A stretch of 64,000 bases of DNA from Marinobacterium zhoushanense (lineage in GTDB: Bacteria > Pseudomonadota > Gammaproteobacteria > Pseudomonadales > Balneatricaceae). Where the stretch lies: NCBI RefSeq assembly GCF_014641945.1, contig NZ_BMIJ01000004.1, positions 124,001 to 188,000 of the forward strand. Direction: 5' to 3'. The notes beneath the pieces are model-generated. The model did no database searches and had not been told where the DNA came from. It saw only the letters and a list, made by a program, of their open reading frames with translations. Positions 46,724 through 56,628 of this stretch are shown piece after piece (within the stretch, counting starts at the first letter, position 1; each line of letters opens with the position of its first letter). A program made the position numbers and the translations under genes.

Positions 46724-48106
46724 TCACGCTCCCGCGGCCATCCTCATGGTTGGCTCGCCATCCTGTTTCTGGGCGTAGATCGAGTGATAGGGCTTGATCT
46801 CCTCATGCTGCGACAGCTTGAGGTTGGCGATATCGAACAGGGTTTGCTGGATGCCACGATAGCCACACCAGACACGCTGAAAACCACCGACATAGTCGTA
46901 CTGCGGGAACCCCGCGCGCAGGTGCGGGGCGTGCAGCCGGTGCGAGGTTTCCGCCAGATGGCTGTTGCCGATCAGCAGTTCCGCACGATATTCGCGGGCG
47001 TCCTGCTCCAGGTCCTCCAGGTCGCCGATCTGCACCTGCGGCAGCGCCAGCTCGGTCAGCGCCGGTCCTCTTGCCGATGCAACAGCAGTGACCACCTCGG
47101 CGCCCATGCTGACCACCAGATCGTGCATCGCCAGCAACAGGTCGGGATCCGCGGCAATCGCGACACGCAACTGACCGAGCATGAAGTGGGTGTCGAGCAT
47201 GGCGTCTTGCAGCTGGGCGCGATGCTTGCGCCAGCGGCCTGGCACCTCGCTACCGGAGATCTCAGCCAGCGTCATCAACCAGCGATCCACCATTTGCAGT
47301 GTGTGCAGATGGGAGAAGTTGTAGCTTTTCACACCGCTGCGCTGCTCCAGCAACTGGCCGGACTCGACCAGCGATGCACCGATCACCAGCGTGGCCCGGC
47401 TTTCGACGCAGGTGGCCAGCTCGTCCAGGGTGAGGCCACCGGTAGTCAGCGGGCTGTACTCCTCACTGGGCAGGTGGCCATCGAGAGAACCGGACAGATC
47501 GGGGATCAACAACGGGCGCAGGCCAAAGCTCTCGATCGTGTCGCAGATGTATTCAAGGTCGCCCGGTGTCAGGAAGCTGCCGCAGAGTACATTGACCTGA
47601 CGCTGACGACGTCCAGCGCGGTCGGATTCAGGCACCAGCGACTCGATGATTCCTTTCAGCGCCAGCGCGTAACCGGTCTCGAAGCAGCCACTGAAATCGG
47701 GTGTATTGGCCGAAACCACCGCGACTTTGTCGAATTCCGGATGGCGGCGGCGGAAGGTGCCCACCGCACCGTTCAGATCGCAGCCCTGGGTTTCCGCCAG
47801 CCCGGTACTGCACAGGCCGATCAGCGCCGGTTTCTGTTTCTCGCTTATTGTCTTCAGTGCCTCGACGATGTTGTCGTCGGCGCCCATGATCGAGCTGACC
47901 TGATCCATCGCCGTGGTTTGCAGCGGGATCGGCTCGCGGAAGTGGCGTACGAAGAACACCTTGGCGAACGCCGTACAGCCCTGACTGCCATGCATCAGCG
48001 GCATGCTGCGGTTAAAGCCCAGATAGGCCAGCGCCGCGCCCATGGTCTGGCTCGCTTTCAGCGGGCTGACCGCCAACGCCTTTTTACGCTTGTTGATCTC
48101 AGCCAT
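46724..48106 (-). CDS. nifN: NifN, FeMo-cofactor scaffold subunit
   Basis: A 460-residue NifN with the early [27 protein letters not shown] segment, the [15 protein letters not shown] motif, and NK-type Cys residues. NifE2N2 is the scaffold on which FeMo-co is completed. The start overlaps the nifE stop by eight bases and follows GGAGGTG. Confidence 0.95.
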   Translation of the reverse strand: MAEINKRKKALAVSPLKASQTMGAALAYLGFNRSMPLMHGSQGCTAFAKVFFVRHFREPIPLQTTAMDQVSSIMGADDNIVEALKTISEKQKPALIGLCSTGLAETQGCDLNGAVGTFRRRHPEFDKVAVVSANTPDFSGCFETGYALALKGIIESLVPESDRAGRRQRQVNVLCGSFLTPGDLEYICDTIESFGLRPLLIPDLSGSLDGHLPSEEYSPLTTGGLTLDELATCVESRATLVIGASLVESGQLLEQRSGVKSYNFSHLHTLQMVDRWLMTLAEISGSEVPGRWRKHRAQLQDAMLDTHFMLGQLRVAIAADPDLLLAMHDLVVSMGAEVVTAVASARGPALTELALPQVQIGDLEDLEQDAREYRAELLIGNSHLAETSHRLHAPHLRAGFPQYDYVGGFQRVWCGYRGIQQTLFDIANLKLSQHEEIKPYHSIYAQKQDGEPTMRMAAGA

Positions 48107-49532
48107 GGCTCACCTCCGGCACCTCGGTCAGTTGCAGCGGCTCGATGCTGTCGCCGTAGTCGCCCCAGGGCGCTGGTTCGCGCACCGAGGACCAGATCGG
48201 GCTCTCGATGGTCAGCGCCAGCTGACGGACCAGCTCCAACATCCCTGCGTAACCGGCGTATCCGAACTCGCGCTCCTGGTTGATATCGAGGAAGGGGATG
48301 CGCGCCTTCAGTGCGGTATACAGGTTACGGCCGCCAGCGATCAGGATGTCGGCCTTGTACTCATGCACGATGCTGATCAACTCCTTGGCCCCGCCCTCCT
48401 CGATCATCTTGGTGTCCTCGCCCATCAACTCGCGGATGCGCGCCTTGTCCTCTTCGGTGGACTTCTTGGTGCCGGTGGCAACCACCTTCATACCCAGATC
48501 CTGCAACGCCGAGACCACCGACCAGGATTTCACCCCGCCGGTATAGAGCAGCACGCGCTTGCCTGCGAGACGCTCACGCCAGGGCTCCAGCGCGCTACGG
48601 ATGCGTTTCTCTTCGCGCTCGATCAGTGCCTCGGTGCGCTGGGTCAGATCGGGGTCATCGATCAGTCGGGCGAAATCGCGCAGCGCCTGGGAGGTATCGG
48701 TGATGCCGTAGAAACTGCCCTCGAACCAGGGGATGCCATACTTGTCCTCCATCTTGCGCGCCACATTGAGCATCGCCTTGGAGCAGACCATCATTGTCAC
48801 CTCCGCCTTGTGCATGGTCTGCACTTCGCGGAAGCGGGCGTCGCCGGACAGGGTGCAGAGCACACGGATGCCCAGCTCGTCGAGCAGCGGCAGCACATGC
48901 CAGAACTCACCGGCAATGTTGTACTCGCCGACCAGGTTCACATCGTGCACCTTGATCCCCTCTCGCCTGCCCGCCTCGGGTACAGGGTCGGGATCGCGGG
49001 TGCCGATCACATGCTTGAACATCGCCTCGCCGGCGATGCGGTTACCCAGGTTCTTGGTGCCGTAGAAACCGGCACCGTCTACCGGCACCACCGGCACGCC
49101 CCAACGCTCGGTGGCCGTCTTGCACACCGCATCCACGTCGTCGCCGATCAGCGCCGGGACGCAGGTGTTATAAACGAAGACCGCCGCCGGACTGTAGTTG
49201 TCGATCGCCTGCTTGATGGAGTGGAACAGGCGCTTCTCGCCCCGGCCCATGATCACATCCTGTTCGGTCAGGTCGGTGGTCATGCCGATACGGTACAGGG
49301 TCGGGCCGCTGGAGCGGGTGCCACGGTTATCCCAGGAGCTACCGGCGCAGGCGATTGGGCCGTGGACGATATGGGCCACATCGGCGATCGGCAGCAGCGC
49401 GATCTGCGCGCCATCAAAGGCACAACCACCGGCAGAGGCGCCAGGCTTGGGCTTGGCACAACCGGATTTCTCCTTCTTGTTGTGCTCACATGCCGGTTCG
49501 TCCAGCAGTTCAGCAATATCCTTGGCTTTCAT
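48099..49532 (-). CDS. nifE: NifE, FeMo-cofactor scaffold subunit
   Basis: A 477-residue NifE. The typical [28 protein letters not shown] region carries cluster Cys residues, and the C-terminal half matches NifD-like folds. The ATG at 49532 follows GGAGGG and a sigma-54 promoter, which excludes the open frame up to 49604. First of a ten-gene operon. Confidence 0.95.
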   Translation of the reverse strand: MKAKDIAELLDEPACEHNKKEKSGCAKPKPGASAGGCAFDGAQIALLPIADVAHIVHGPIACAGSSWDNRGTRSSGPTLYRIGMTTDLTEQDVIMGRGEKRLFHSIKQAIDNYSPAAVFVYNTCVPALIGDDVDAVCKTATERWGVPVVPVDGAGFYGTKNLGNRIAGEAMFKHVIGTRDPDPVPEAGRREGIKVHDVNLVGEYNIAGEFWHVLPLLDELGIRVLCTLSGDARFREVQTMHKAEVTMMVCSKAMLNVARKMEDKYGIPWFEGSFYGITDTSQALRDFARLIDDPDLTQRTEALIEREEKRIRSALEPWRERLAGKRVLLYTGGVKSWSVVSALQDLGMKVVATGTKKSTEEDKARIRELMGEDTKMIEEGGAKELISIVHEYKADILIAGGRNLYTALKARIPFLDINQEREFGYAGYAGMLELVRQLALTIESPIWSSVREPAPWGDYGDSIEPLQLTEVPEVSHG

Positions 49533-49599
49533 CTGACCCTCCGAGTGCACGGCGTTGATAGCTTTCAGACACAGCAAAAGCATCTGTCCATAACCAACT

Positions 49600-49615
49600 T
49601 GCAACCGATATGCCA
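49600..49615 (-). promoter_or_regulatory. Sigma-54 promoter of the nifE operon
   Basis: On the minus strand TGGCATATCGGTTGCA, a full match to the -24/-12 consensus. The predicted start is near 49588, 56 bases before nifE. Confidence 0.88.
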
Positions 49616-49658
49616 GTCATAACCTATTGATTTAACGAGATACCCCAGCGCCAACACA

Positions 49659-49674
49659 TGTTGGAAAGGCAACA
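49659..49674. promoter_or_regulatory. NifA upstream activator site of nifE
   Basis: TGT (49659-49661), ten bases, ACA (49672-49674), centred about 78 bases before the predicted nifE start. The rest of 49675-49880 holds no gene; a small palindrome (CGGGAT-T-ATCCCG, 49815-49827) may mark the end of the ornithine-cyclodeaminase-like transcript. Confidence 0.7.
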
Positions 49675-49880
49675 AAGTCACATGCAGGACGTGGCATGGT
49701 AGGAACACAACAAAACCGACGGCCAACACACCGGCACAGGATCAAATAACCGGACAAGTAGCGATTCAGCGGGGATAGAGATGGACAAGCGAGGGGTATC
49801 AGTCCCCAGAACGACGGGATTATCCCGAGAGGTAAAAAGTCCGATAAAATAGCGCAGGAATGCAGGCTAACCCGTTTGGA

Positions 49881-50825
49881 TTAGATCGAAGCCTTCATCA
49901 CCTTACTGATGTAGATGGCAATCATCGTATCGAGATGGGCGCCGCCACCATTTTTATAAACCGTGATCTCGTCGGCAGATTGCCTGGCAGGCTTACCCTG
50001 CACCAGATCATACAGATCCCCTTTCACCGACTCTGCCGAAATGACGCCCGCCTCGATCGGTATCTTCAGTTCACCGATATGGCGGATCGTGGTCTCGCGG
50101 GAGTCAACAAATAACGAGCTCGATGCGATCAGCGCGTCATCGGCTTCACGCATGTCCGCTTTGAACGCACCGATCAAATCCACATGCGTACCTGGCGTTA
50201 CCCACTCCCCTTTCAGGATCGGATCCCTGGCCATCGTGGCGGTGGAGACAATATCCGCCTGAGCTACGGCGTCCGCGAGATCCGGCACGGCAACGATATC
50301 GACATCGAGCGGCAGCGCGCGCATCGCCTCAACCAGCGCCTCCGCCTTCTCGTAGCGCCGGGCCCAAACGCTGATCTTCTCAAGCGCTGGAAAACCCTCC
50401 ACATACGCCTTGATCAGGTTGGCTGCAACCGTGCCCGCGCCAACTATCAGCAGATGTCGGCTGTCAGGCCGGGCCAGCAGTTGCGCCCCCAACACCGAAT
50501 CGCCGGCCGTTTTAAGCTCCGTGACCAGTCGGCTGTCGATCACGGCGCTCACGCAGCCATGGTCAGGTTCAAACACCAGCATGGCCCCCTGCACGGTTTC
50601 CAGTCCTGCTGCTGGATTTTGATCGAAGACAGTAACCGCCTTTACGCCGTAGCCGACCCCCTCGATGTAAGCGGCACGATTTAACAGTGTCGCATCGGAC
50701 GGGCCGAGAAACAGATCCCCCACCCGGGCTTTAGGCATCCGATGGCCAGCGCGTAGCGCTTCGATCGCACCCGTCCAGGTAACAAGATCAATAGCTGAAT
50801 CGTAGCTGATGATGCTGGGAATCAT
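49881..50825 (-). CDS. Ornithine cyclodeaminase / mu-crystallin family protein
   Basis: A 314-residue NAD(P)-dependent enzyme of the ornithine cyclodeaminase/mu-crystallin family. It has an N-terminal substrate domain and a Rossmann domain with LIVGAGTVAANLI. Members include ornithine cyclodeaminase, alanine dehydrogenases and ketimine reductases, and the reaction here is not certain. It stands divergent from the demethylase-ETF genes behind a tetR gene, which suggests an amine or N-methylproline-type pathway producing or using proline or imines. Confidence 0.8.
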   Translation of the reverse strand: MIPSIISYDSAIDLVTWTGAIEALRAGHRMPKARVGDLFLGPSDATLLNRAAYIEGVGYGVKAVTVFDQNPAAGLETVQGAMLVFEPDHGCVSAVIDSRLVTELKTAGDSVLGAQLLARPDSRHLLIVGAGTVAANLIKAYVEGFPALEKISVWARRYEKAEALVEAMRALPLDVDIVAVPDLADAVAQADIVSTATMARDPILKGEWVTPGTHVDLIGAFKADMREADDALIASSSLFVDSRETTIRHIGELKIPIEAGVISAESVKGDLYDLVQGKPARQSADEITVYKNGGGAHLDTMIAIYISKVMKASI

Positions 50826-50868
50826 AGCGGTCTCTCGGGCAATGCTTGTGTCGAGTTTGATGCGGCCA

Positions 50869-51522
50869 TTATTCGGCGCTTGTCTCCGTATATCCGTGTT
50901 TGAAGTAGAACCGCTCCAGTTCGTTCTGCTTCGGATACTTGCCGGTGAAGGTTTTGATGTACTCGGGTATGCGCTTCATTCTGATCTCGAGGGATTCATC
51001 CGTTTGCATGGAGATGTAACCGATCTGAACCAGATAAAGCGTCCTCGCATGAACATCGGCGGCGGTTTCCTCAAAGCCGTAGCGGATGAACATGTGGGTG
51101 AGCGCCTCCAGACGTTGTGTATCCGCCCGCTGGACCTCATCCAGTATCGCTTTCGACTGCAGCGCCCAGCTGCGCATGGCGAACTCAAACCTGGAATCAA
51201 ACAGCGTCTTATCCAGCCAGCAATCGAACACATTGAGCGTGGCCTCAGCGAGCGAATCGGCATAGGCCTGCGACTGCCGGATGATGCTGCCGGTGTTCTT
51301 GTCTTTCCACTTCTGCACCAGCGCATCCAGCAACTCTTCCCGGTCCTGGAAAAACCAGTAGAAACTGGTCCGCGACAGCTTCAGTTTTTTCGCCAGGGCG
51401 GCGATTTTGACGGCCTCGACACCCGACTCGAGCAGGATCTCGCCGGCAGCATCCAGCCAGAGATCCGGCGATCCACGCCAACCACTCTCATTCGACATGT
51501 TCTTATTCATAGCCTTATTCAT
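50869..51522 (-). CDS. TetR-family regulator
   Basis: A 218-residue regulator with a TetR helix-turn-helix (AAGEILLESGVEAVKIAALAKKLKLSRTSFYWFF). Because it lies between and divergent from the flavoprotein-etfBA operon, it likely controls that operon and the ornithine-cyclodeaminase-like gene. Of several possible starts, 51522 has the best ribosome site (AAGGCGG). Confidence 0.85.
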   Translation of the reverse strand: MNKAMNKNMSNESGWRGSPDLWLDAAGEILLESGVEAVKIAALAKKLKLSRTSFYWFFQDREELLDALVQKWKDKNTGSIIRQSQAYADSLAEATLNVFDCWLDKTLFDSRFEFAMRSWALQSKAILDEVQRADTQRLEALTHMFIRYGFEETAADVHARTLYLVQIGYISMQTDESLEIRMKRIPEYIKTFTGKYPKQNELERFYFKHGYTETSAE

Positions 51523-51595
51523 AACCGCCTTTATACCCAATCAACCCACGAAAAGTACACGCAACCGGCAATAATGAACACACCAGTACATATAC

Positions 51596-51624
51596 TTGAC
51601 AGACCTGTACATTCTACCTAGGAT
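51596..51624 (+). promoter_or_regulatory. Sigma-70 promoter with GTACA/TGTAC repeat, flavoprotein operon
   Basis: TTGACA at 51596-51601, a 17-base spacer and TAGGAT at 51619-51624. An inverted pair GTACA (51586-51590) and TGTAC (51606-51610) flanks the -35 box and may bind the TetR regulator. Confidence 0.5.
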
Positions 51625-51702
51625 CGATCTCAACACCCCCTGACGACGTCCCGGTAAACGAGACATGGGTCCAACCAACAGACACCGAGCCGGAGCCCGA
51701 TC

Positions 51703-53754
51703 ATGTCCAATGACCCGCTTTTGCAGCCATATAAAATCAAGAACCTGACCCTGCGCAATCGCATCATCATGACGGCCCACGAGCCCGCCTACCCTGAGGA
51801 CGGCATGCCCAAGGGGCGCTACCGCGCCTACCATGTGGAACGCGCCAAGGGCGGTGTCGCGATGACGATGACGGCGGGGTCGGCAGCGGTATCGAAGGAC
51901 AGTCCGCCCGTGTTCAACAACCTGCTCGTCTATAAAGACGAGGTGGTGCCCTGGATGAAAGACCTGACCGATGCCGTCCACGAACAGGGCGCGGCGATCA
52001 TGATTCAGCTCACCCATCTGGGCCGTCGGACACGCTGGGACAAGGGCAACTGGCTGCCCGTGGTATCGCCGTCCCACCATCGTGAGGCGGCGCACCGCGC
52101 CTTCCCGAAGAAGATGGAAGACTGGGATATCGAGCGCATCATTAGGGACTACGCCGATGCCGCCGAGCGCATGAAAGCCAGCGGTATGGATGGCATCGAA
52201 CTCCAGGCCTATGGTCACCTGATGGACCAGTTCTGGTCACCGCTGACCAACGAACTGGACGGCCCCTACGGCGGTTCACTGGATAACCGCCTGCGCTTCA
52301 CCTTCGATGTGCTCACCGAGATCCGTAAACGCGTGGGTCCCGACTTCATCGTCGGCATGCGCTACACCGGTGACGAGATGCTGCCCAACGGCCTCAATCG
52401 GGAGGATGGCCTGGAGATATCCCGTCGTCTCAGGGATAGCGGCATGGTCGACTTCCTGAATGTGGTGCGCGGCCACATCGACACCGACGCTGGGTTGACC
52501 GATACCATCCCGATCCAGGGTATGCAGAACAACCCGCATCTGGATTTCGCCGGTGAGATTCGTGCCGCCACCGACTTTCCGGTGTTCCATGCGGCGAAGA
52601 TTTCCGATGTGGCCACGGCGCGCCATGCGGTCGCGTCGGGCAAGGTCGATCTGGTCGGCATGACCCGGGCGCATATGACCGACCCCCATATCGTGCGCAA
52701 GATCATCGAGAAGCGAGAAGATGAGATCCGCCCCTGTGTCGGCGCCAACTACTGCCTGGACCGCATCTACCAGGGCGGCTCCGCCTACTGTATCCATAAC
52801 GCGGCGACCGGCCGTGAAGAGACCATGCCACATGAGATCGCCAAGGCCGAGACCCGCAAGAAAGTCGTCATTGTCGGCGCCGGCCCCGGCGGCCTTGAAG
52901 CCGCCCGTGTAGCCGGTGAGCGCGGCCATGAGGTGGTGGTGTTTGAAGCAGCGAATCAGCCCGGCGGCCAGATACGCCTGACGTCACAGAGTGAGCGGCG
53001 TCGCGAGATGATCTCGATCATCGACTGGCGTATGGCGCAGTGCGAGCGTCTCGGCGTGCGCTTTCAGTTCAACACCTACGCGGAAAGCGAAGAGATCGAA
53101 GCGGAAAAACCCGATGTGGTGGTTATCGCCACCGGCGGCCTCCCCCATACCGAGGTGCTTACCCAGGGCAACGAGCATGTGATCTCCGCCTGGGACATCA
53201 TCTCCGGCGATGTAAAACCCGGCAAGAACGTCCTGGTGTATGACGATGCCGGTGATCATTCGGGACTGCAGGCGGCGGAGGTCATCGCCAAAACCGGCGC
53301 CAAGGTCGAGATCATAACGCCCGACCGCGCCTTCGCCCCCGAGGTGATGGCGATGAACCTGGTGCCCTACATGCGCACCCTGCAGAGGCTGGATACCCGC
53401 TTTACCGTGACCTATCGCCTGCAGGCGGTCGAGAAAACCGCGACAGGTCTCAAGGCGCTTATCGGCAGCGACTATCTTGGCAGTGGCGGGGGCGGCGTTG
53501 CCCAAGAGCGAGAATTTGACCAAGTGGTGGTGAACCACGGCGTGATTCCAATGGATGATCTGTATTTCGATTTGAAGCCGCAGTCATTCAACCTGGGGGA
53601 GGTATCCCACGATCAGCTGATCAACGGTACGCCGCAGTCCGTCGAACGTAATCCTGAAGGCAAGTACCAGCTGTTCCGGATCGGTGATGCGGTGTCAGCC
53701 CGCAACACCCACGCCGCCATCTATGACGCCCTGCGTCTGATGAAGGATATCTGA
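51703..53754 (+). CDS. TMADH/DgcA-like flavoprotein demethylase
   Basis: A 683-residue protein with an N-terminal old-yellow-enzyme TIM barrel (FMN), a Cys-rich [4Fe-4S] segment and a C-terminal FAD/NAD-binding half (VVIVGAGPGGLEAARVAGERG). The layout is that of trimethylamine dehydrogenase, dimethylglycine demethylase DgcA and N-methylproline demethylase. In the cluster motif CVGANYC...YCIHNAATG the second Cys position of TMADH's CxxCxxC is Ala. It probably oxidises an N-methylated amine or amino acid and hands electrons to the ETF encoded just downstream. The substrate is not certain. Confidence 0.82.
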   Translation: MSNDPLLQPYKIKNLTLRNRIIMTAHEPAYPEDGMPKGRYRAYHVERAKGGVAMTMTAGSAAVSKDSPPVFNNLLVYKDEVVPWMKDLTDAVHEQGAAIMIQLTHLGRRTRWDKGNWLPVVSPSHHREAAHRAFPKKMEDWDIERIIRDYADAAERMKASGMDGIELQAYGHLMDQFWSPLTNELDGPYGGSLDNRLRFTFDVLTEIRKRVGPDFIVGMRYTGDEMLPNGLNREDGLEISRRLRDSGMVDFLNVVRGHIDTDAGLTDTIPIQGMQNNPHLDFAGEIRAATDFPVFHAAKISDVATARHAVASGKVDLVGMTRAHMTDPHIVRKIIEKREDEIRPCVGANYCLDRIYQGGSAYCIHNAATGREETMPHEIAKAETRKKVVIVGAGPGGLEAARVAGERGHEVVVFEAANQPGGQIRLTSQSERRREMISIIDWRMAQCERLGVRFQFNTYAESEEIEAEKPDVVVIATGGLPHTEVLTQGNEHVISAWDIISGDVKPGKNVLVYDDAGDHSGLQAAEVIAKTGAKVEIITPDRAFAPEVMAMNLVPYMRTLQRLDTRFTVTYRLQAVEKTATGLKALIGSDYLGSGGGGVAQEREFDQVVVNHGVIPMDDLYFDLKPQSFNLGEVSHDQLINGTPQSVERNPEGKYQLFRIGDAVSARNTHAAIYDALRLMKDI

Positions 53755-53842
53755 ATCACCGGCGGGTCTACCGATGGGCAAGATGACTAGCGGTGGACCT
53801 AAACGCCCCTGAATACCCCGTTTTAGAAAGAAGGTTAACCGC

Positions 53843-54607
53843 ATGAAAGTCTTAGCCGCCGTCAAACGCGTGGTCGATTACAACGTCAAGGTCCGGGTCA
53901 AGAGTGACGGCTCCGGTGTCGAGCTCAACAACGTCAAGATGTCGATCAACCCGTTCGACGAGATCGCCGTGGAGGAAGCCATTCGGCTGAAAGAGGCCGG
54001 CAACGCCTCTGAAGTGGTGGTGGTCTCCATCGGCAGCAGCAAGTCGGAAGAGACCCTGCGCAGCGCGCTGGCCATGGGTGCCGATCGTGGTGTGCTGGTG
54101 GACACTGGCGATACCAACATCGAGCCGTTAGCAGTAGCCAAACTGCTGAAAAAGGTGGTCGAGCAGGAGGATCCGGGGCTGGTGATTCTGGGCAAACAGG
54201 CGATCGACGACGACTGTAACCAGACCGGCCAGATGCTGGCGGCCCTGCTGGGCTGGGCCCAGGGTACCTTCGCCTCCGATGTTGAAGTGGTCAACGCGAC
54301 CAGTGCCAAGGTGACGCGAGAGGTGGATGGCGGCCTGCAAAAGGTGCTGCTAAAGCTTCCAGCTGTTGTGACGAGCGATCTGCGCCTGAACGAGCCGCGC
54401 TACGCCTCGCTTCCCAACATCATGAAGGCAAAGAAGAAGCCGGTCGCCAAGCCAACTCTGGCGGACCTTGGGCTCAGCGAAGCCGATATCGCCCCGCGTC
54501 TGGAGGTGATCGAAACCCGTGCGCCGGAAACACGCTCGGCGGGCATAAAAGTCGCCAGCGTCACGGAGCTGGTCGAAAAACTGAAGCACGAAGCCGGCGT
54601 GCTTTAA
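53843..54607 (+). CDS. etfB: Electron transfer flavoprotein beta subunit
   Basis: A 254-residue EtfB with the classic start [19 protein letters not shown] and the [17 protein letters not shown] signature. It forms ETF with EtfA and accepts electrons from acyl-CoA dehydrogenases and from dimethylglycine-type demethylases. It is the housekeeping type, not FixA. It follows the flavoprotein gene by 88 bases. Confidence 0.95.
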   Translation: MKVLAAVKRVVDYNVKVRVKSDGSGVELNNVKMSINPFDEIAVEEAIRLKEAGNASEVVVVSIGSSKSEETLRSALAMGADRGVLVDTGDTNIEPLAVAKLLKKVVEQEDPGLVILGKQAIDDDCNQTGQMLAALLGWAQGTFASDVEVVNATSAKVTREVDGGLQKVLLKLPAVVTSDLRLNEPRYASLPNIMKAKKKPVAKPTLADLGLSEADIAPRLEVIETRAPETRSAGIKVASVTELVEKLKHEAGVL

Positions 54608-54622
54608 GCGGGAGGACGCATC

Positions 54623-55549
54623 ATGACCACACTGTTAATCGCCGATCACGACAACACCCGCCTCTCCAGCCATACCGCCAAGGCACTCACTGCTTCATCG
54701 AAACTGGGTGAGGTACACCTGCTGGTTGCCGGCCACAATATTTCCGCGGTAGCCAATGAAGCCGCACAGTTGACAGGCGTCAGCAAGGTGCTCTTGGTTG
54801 ACCACCCTGAGCTGAACCACCAACTAGCCGAATCCATGGCCTCCACCATACTGGCCCTGGCAAAGGACTACTCCGCCATCGTCGCTGCCGCGACCACAAC
54901 CGGCAAGAGCATCCTCCCCCGCGTAGCCGCACAGCTGGATGTGATGCAGCTGTCCGAGATTATCGAGGTGGTGTCCGAAGATACCTTCAAACGTCCAATC
55001 TATGCCGGTAACGCCATTCAGACCGTGCGCTCCCGCGACGCTGTCAAGGTGATCACCGTACGCACCGCCAGTTTCGACAGTGCGGCAATGACAGGTTCGG
55101 CGCCAATAGAACCGATCGACGCGGTGACCGGCGAGAAGCGATCCGCCCACCTTGCCGACCAGCTATCGACCTCGGACCGTCCGGAGCTGGCATCGGCGAA
55201 AATCGTCATCTCCGGCGGCCGCGCGCTAGGCTCCGCGGAAAAATTCAACGAGGTCATCCTGCCGGTGGCGGACAAGCTGGGGGCGGCGGTAGGCGCATCC
55301 CGCGCGGCAGTGGATTCTGGCTACGCTCCCAACGACTGGCAGGTGGGTCAAACCGGCAAGGTCGTTTCGCCCGAGCTGTATATCGCCTGCGGCATCTCCG
55401 GTGCGATCCAGCATCTGGCGGGGATGAAGGATTCGAAGGTGATCGTGGCGATCAACAGCGATGAGGAAGCACCGATCTTCCAGCTGGCGGATTACCAGTT
55501 GGTCGCCGACCTGTTCGAAGCCCTACCGGAGTTGGAAAGAAGTCTGTAA
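54623..55549 (+). CDS. etfA: Electron transfer flavoprotein alpha subunit
   Basis: A 308-residue EtfA with the C-terminal FAD-binding region ([24 protein letters not shown]). It binds FAD and passes electrons to ETF-ubiquinone oxidoreductase. It ends convergent with the lrv gene; an AGGTTG/CAACCT hairpin at 55558-55574 may stop both transcripts. It could also serve the fatty-acid genes at 8-16 kb. Confidence 0.95.
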   Translation: MTTLLIADHDNTRLSSHTAKALTASSKLGEVHLLVAGHNISAVANEAAQLTGVSKVLLVDHPELNHQLAESMASTILALAKDYSAIVAAATTTGKSILPRVAAQLDVMQLSEIIEVVSEDTFKRPIYAGNAIQTVRSRDAVKVITVRTASFDSAAMTGSAPIEPIDAVTGEKRSAHLADQLSTSDRPELASAKIVISGGRALGSAEKFNEVILPVADKLGAAVGASRAAVDSGYAPNDWQVGQTGKVVSPELYIACGISGAIQHLAGMKDSKVIVAINSDEEAPIFQLADYQLVADLFEALPELERSL

Positions 55550-55613
55550 GCGCGACAAGGTTGAGGCTCAACCTGTTGCCAGTTTGAAAGCCAGCGCCTG
55601 CAACCATAGAGGT

Positions 55614-56363
55614 TCAGGCGTCAGGCTGCTGAAGCCGCGACGCCACCAGATCCCGCACCTCCGGGTCCGGGTCGTCGACCAGTGCTTGCAGCGCCTCCAG
55701 CGGCGCATCCATGGCGGCGGCCAGGCGTACGGTCCAGTCGTCGTCTTTCAGCATCGGCACCACCGCATCCCCTTCCAGACGGTCGGCGACGATACGGCGT
55801 ACCTCCGCCTCCGGGTCGTGCATCATCAGGCCCAGGCTGACTTCGGGCAGGCGGCGTGCGACCAGTTTGCGCACCTGGCGGTCCTGGTCGCGAATCATGC
55901 GGAACAGGCGTCCTTCCGGTAATCGCTGGCAGACGTAGGCGCGTACCAGGTAGTCGGAATCCTTGGCCAGCTTTTCCAGATGCTCGACCGGAATGCGGTC
56001 GGCGACGGTGATCCGTACCTCGCGATCCTCGTCCTCGATCAGCGCCAGCAACTTCTCGCGCGGCAGCCGATAGGCCACGGCACGGCGCACCGCCTCGTCT
56101 GGGTCCTTGATCAGTTTGTCCAGCGCGTCCAGCGGTGCATAACGCACGGCGATAGCGCGACGTTCCCAGAACGCATCCTGCAAATAGTAGATCGCCAGAT
56201 GCGGATTGACCCGCAGAAAGCGGTCGATCTGTCGACCGCTGTGCGCGGCGATGCAGACATCGCCGGGGACACAGCGGCCGGACAGCAGGAGATCCGCCTT
56301 GTAGCGGCAGAAGCGACAGTCGGCGACCGGTGTCAGGTCGCCGTCGTCACGTTCAGTCGTCAT
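55614..56363 (-). CDS. LRV [4Fe-4S] leucine-rich-variant repeat protein
   Basis: A 249-residue protein with an N-terminal Cys cluster (CRFCRYKADLLLSGRCVPGDVC) for a [4Fe-4S] centre. About seven LRV repeats of some 24 residues follow (pattern D-xx-VRRxVAxRLP). It is the LrvA type found in nif clusters of Azotobacter. Function unknown; it is last in the nifH operon. The start at 56363 is supported by GGAGGTG and overlaps the DUF6129 gene by 11 bases. Confidence 0.88.
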   Translation of the reverse strand: MTTERDDGDLTPVADCRFCRYKADLLLSGRCVPGDVCIAAHSGRQIDRFLRVNPHLAIYYLQDAFWERRAIAVRYAPLDALDKLIKDPDEAVRRAVAYRLPREKLLALIEDEDREVRITVADRIPVEHLEKLAKDSDYLVRAYVCQRLPEGRLFRMIRDQDRQVRKLVARRLPEVSLGLMMHDPEAEVRRIVADRLEGDAVVPMLKDDDWTVRLAAAMDAPLEALQALVDDPDPEVRDLVASRLQQPDA

Positions 56364-56628
56364 CCGGGAACACCTCCGCCAGCACGATGCCGGAAGCGCT
56401 GTCGGCGTCATTGGACAGTTTCGAGCAGTGATCGCTTGAATTGACCAGGTAGAGGTTGAAGGTTTCGCGCTCGGCCCAGGGTTTGGCGGTGGCGCCGATA
56501 TCGTCCTCGAAACACCAGGTGAAGTGATAATCGGGGTAGCGGCGGCGCAGCTCGGCGATCAACACCTCGTCCAGTGCCTGGGTTGAGGCGAAATCACAGA
56601 TCTCATTGAGGGTGGCTTCGGCGATCAT
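56353..56628 (-). CDS. DUF6129-family nif-associated protein
   Basis: A 91-residue protein with family-like sequence (RYPDYHFTWCFEDDIG, NLYLVNSSDHCSKLSNDADSASGI). Genes of this family are known only from nitrogenase clusters and have no described role. It overlaps the stop of nafY by four bases and the start of the lrv gene. Confidence 0.75.
   Translation of the reverse strand: MIAEATLNEICDFASTQALDEVLIAELRRRYPDYHFTWCFEDDIGATAKPWAERETFNLYLVNSSDHCSKLSNDADSASGIVLAEVFPDDD

Noticed and set aside
46784-49622. Very long plus-strand open frames opposite nifN and nifE
   Set aside because: They are mirror frames of GC-rich coding sequence; their products are rich in His, Arg and Gln with no family resemblance, while the minus strand encodes unmistakable nif proteins.
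53843-55549. etfBA as fixAB, the electron-transfer flavoproteins of nitrogen fixation
   Set aside because: The sequences match ordinary EtfB and EtfA, fixC and fixX are absent, and the genes lie behind the flavoprotein demethylase with a sigma-70 promoter.
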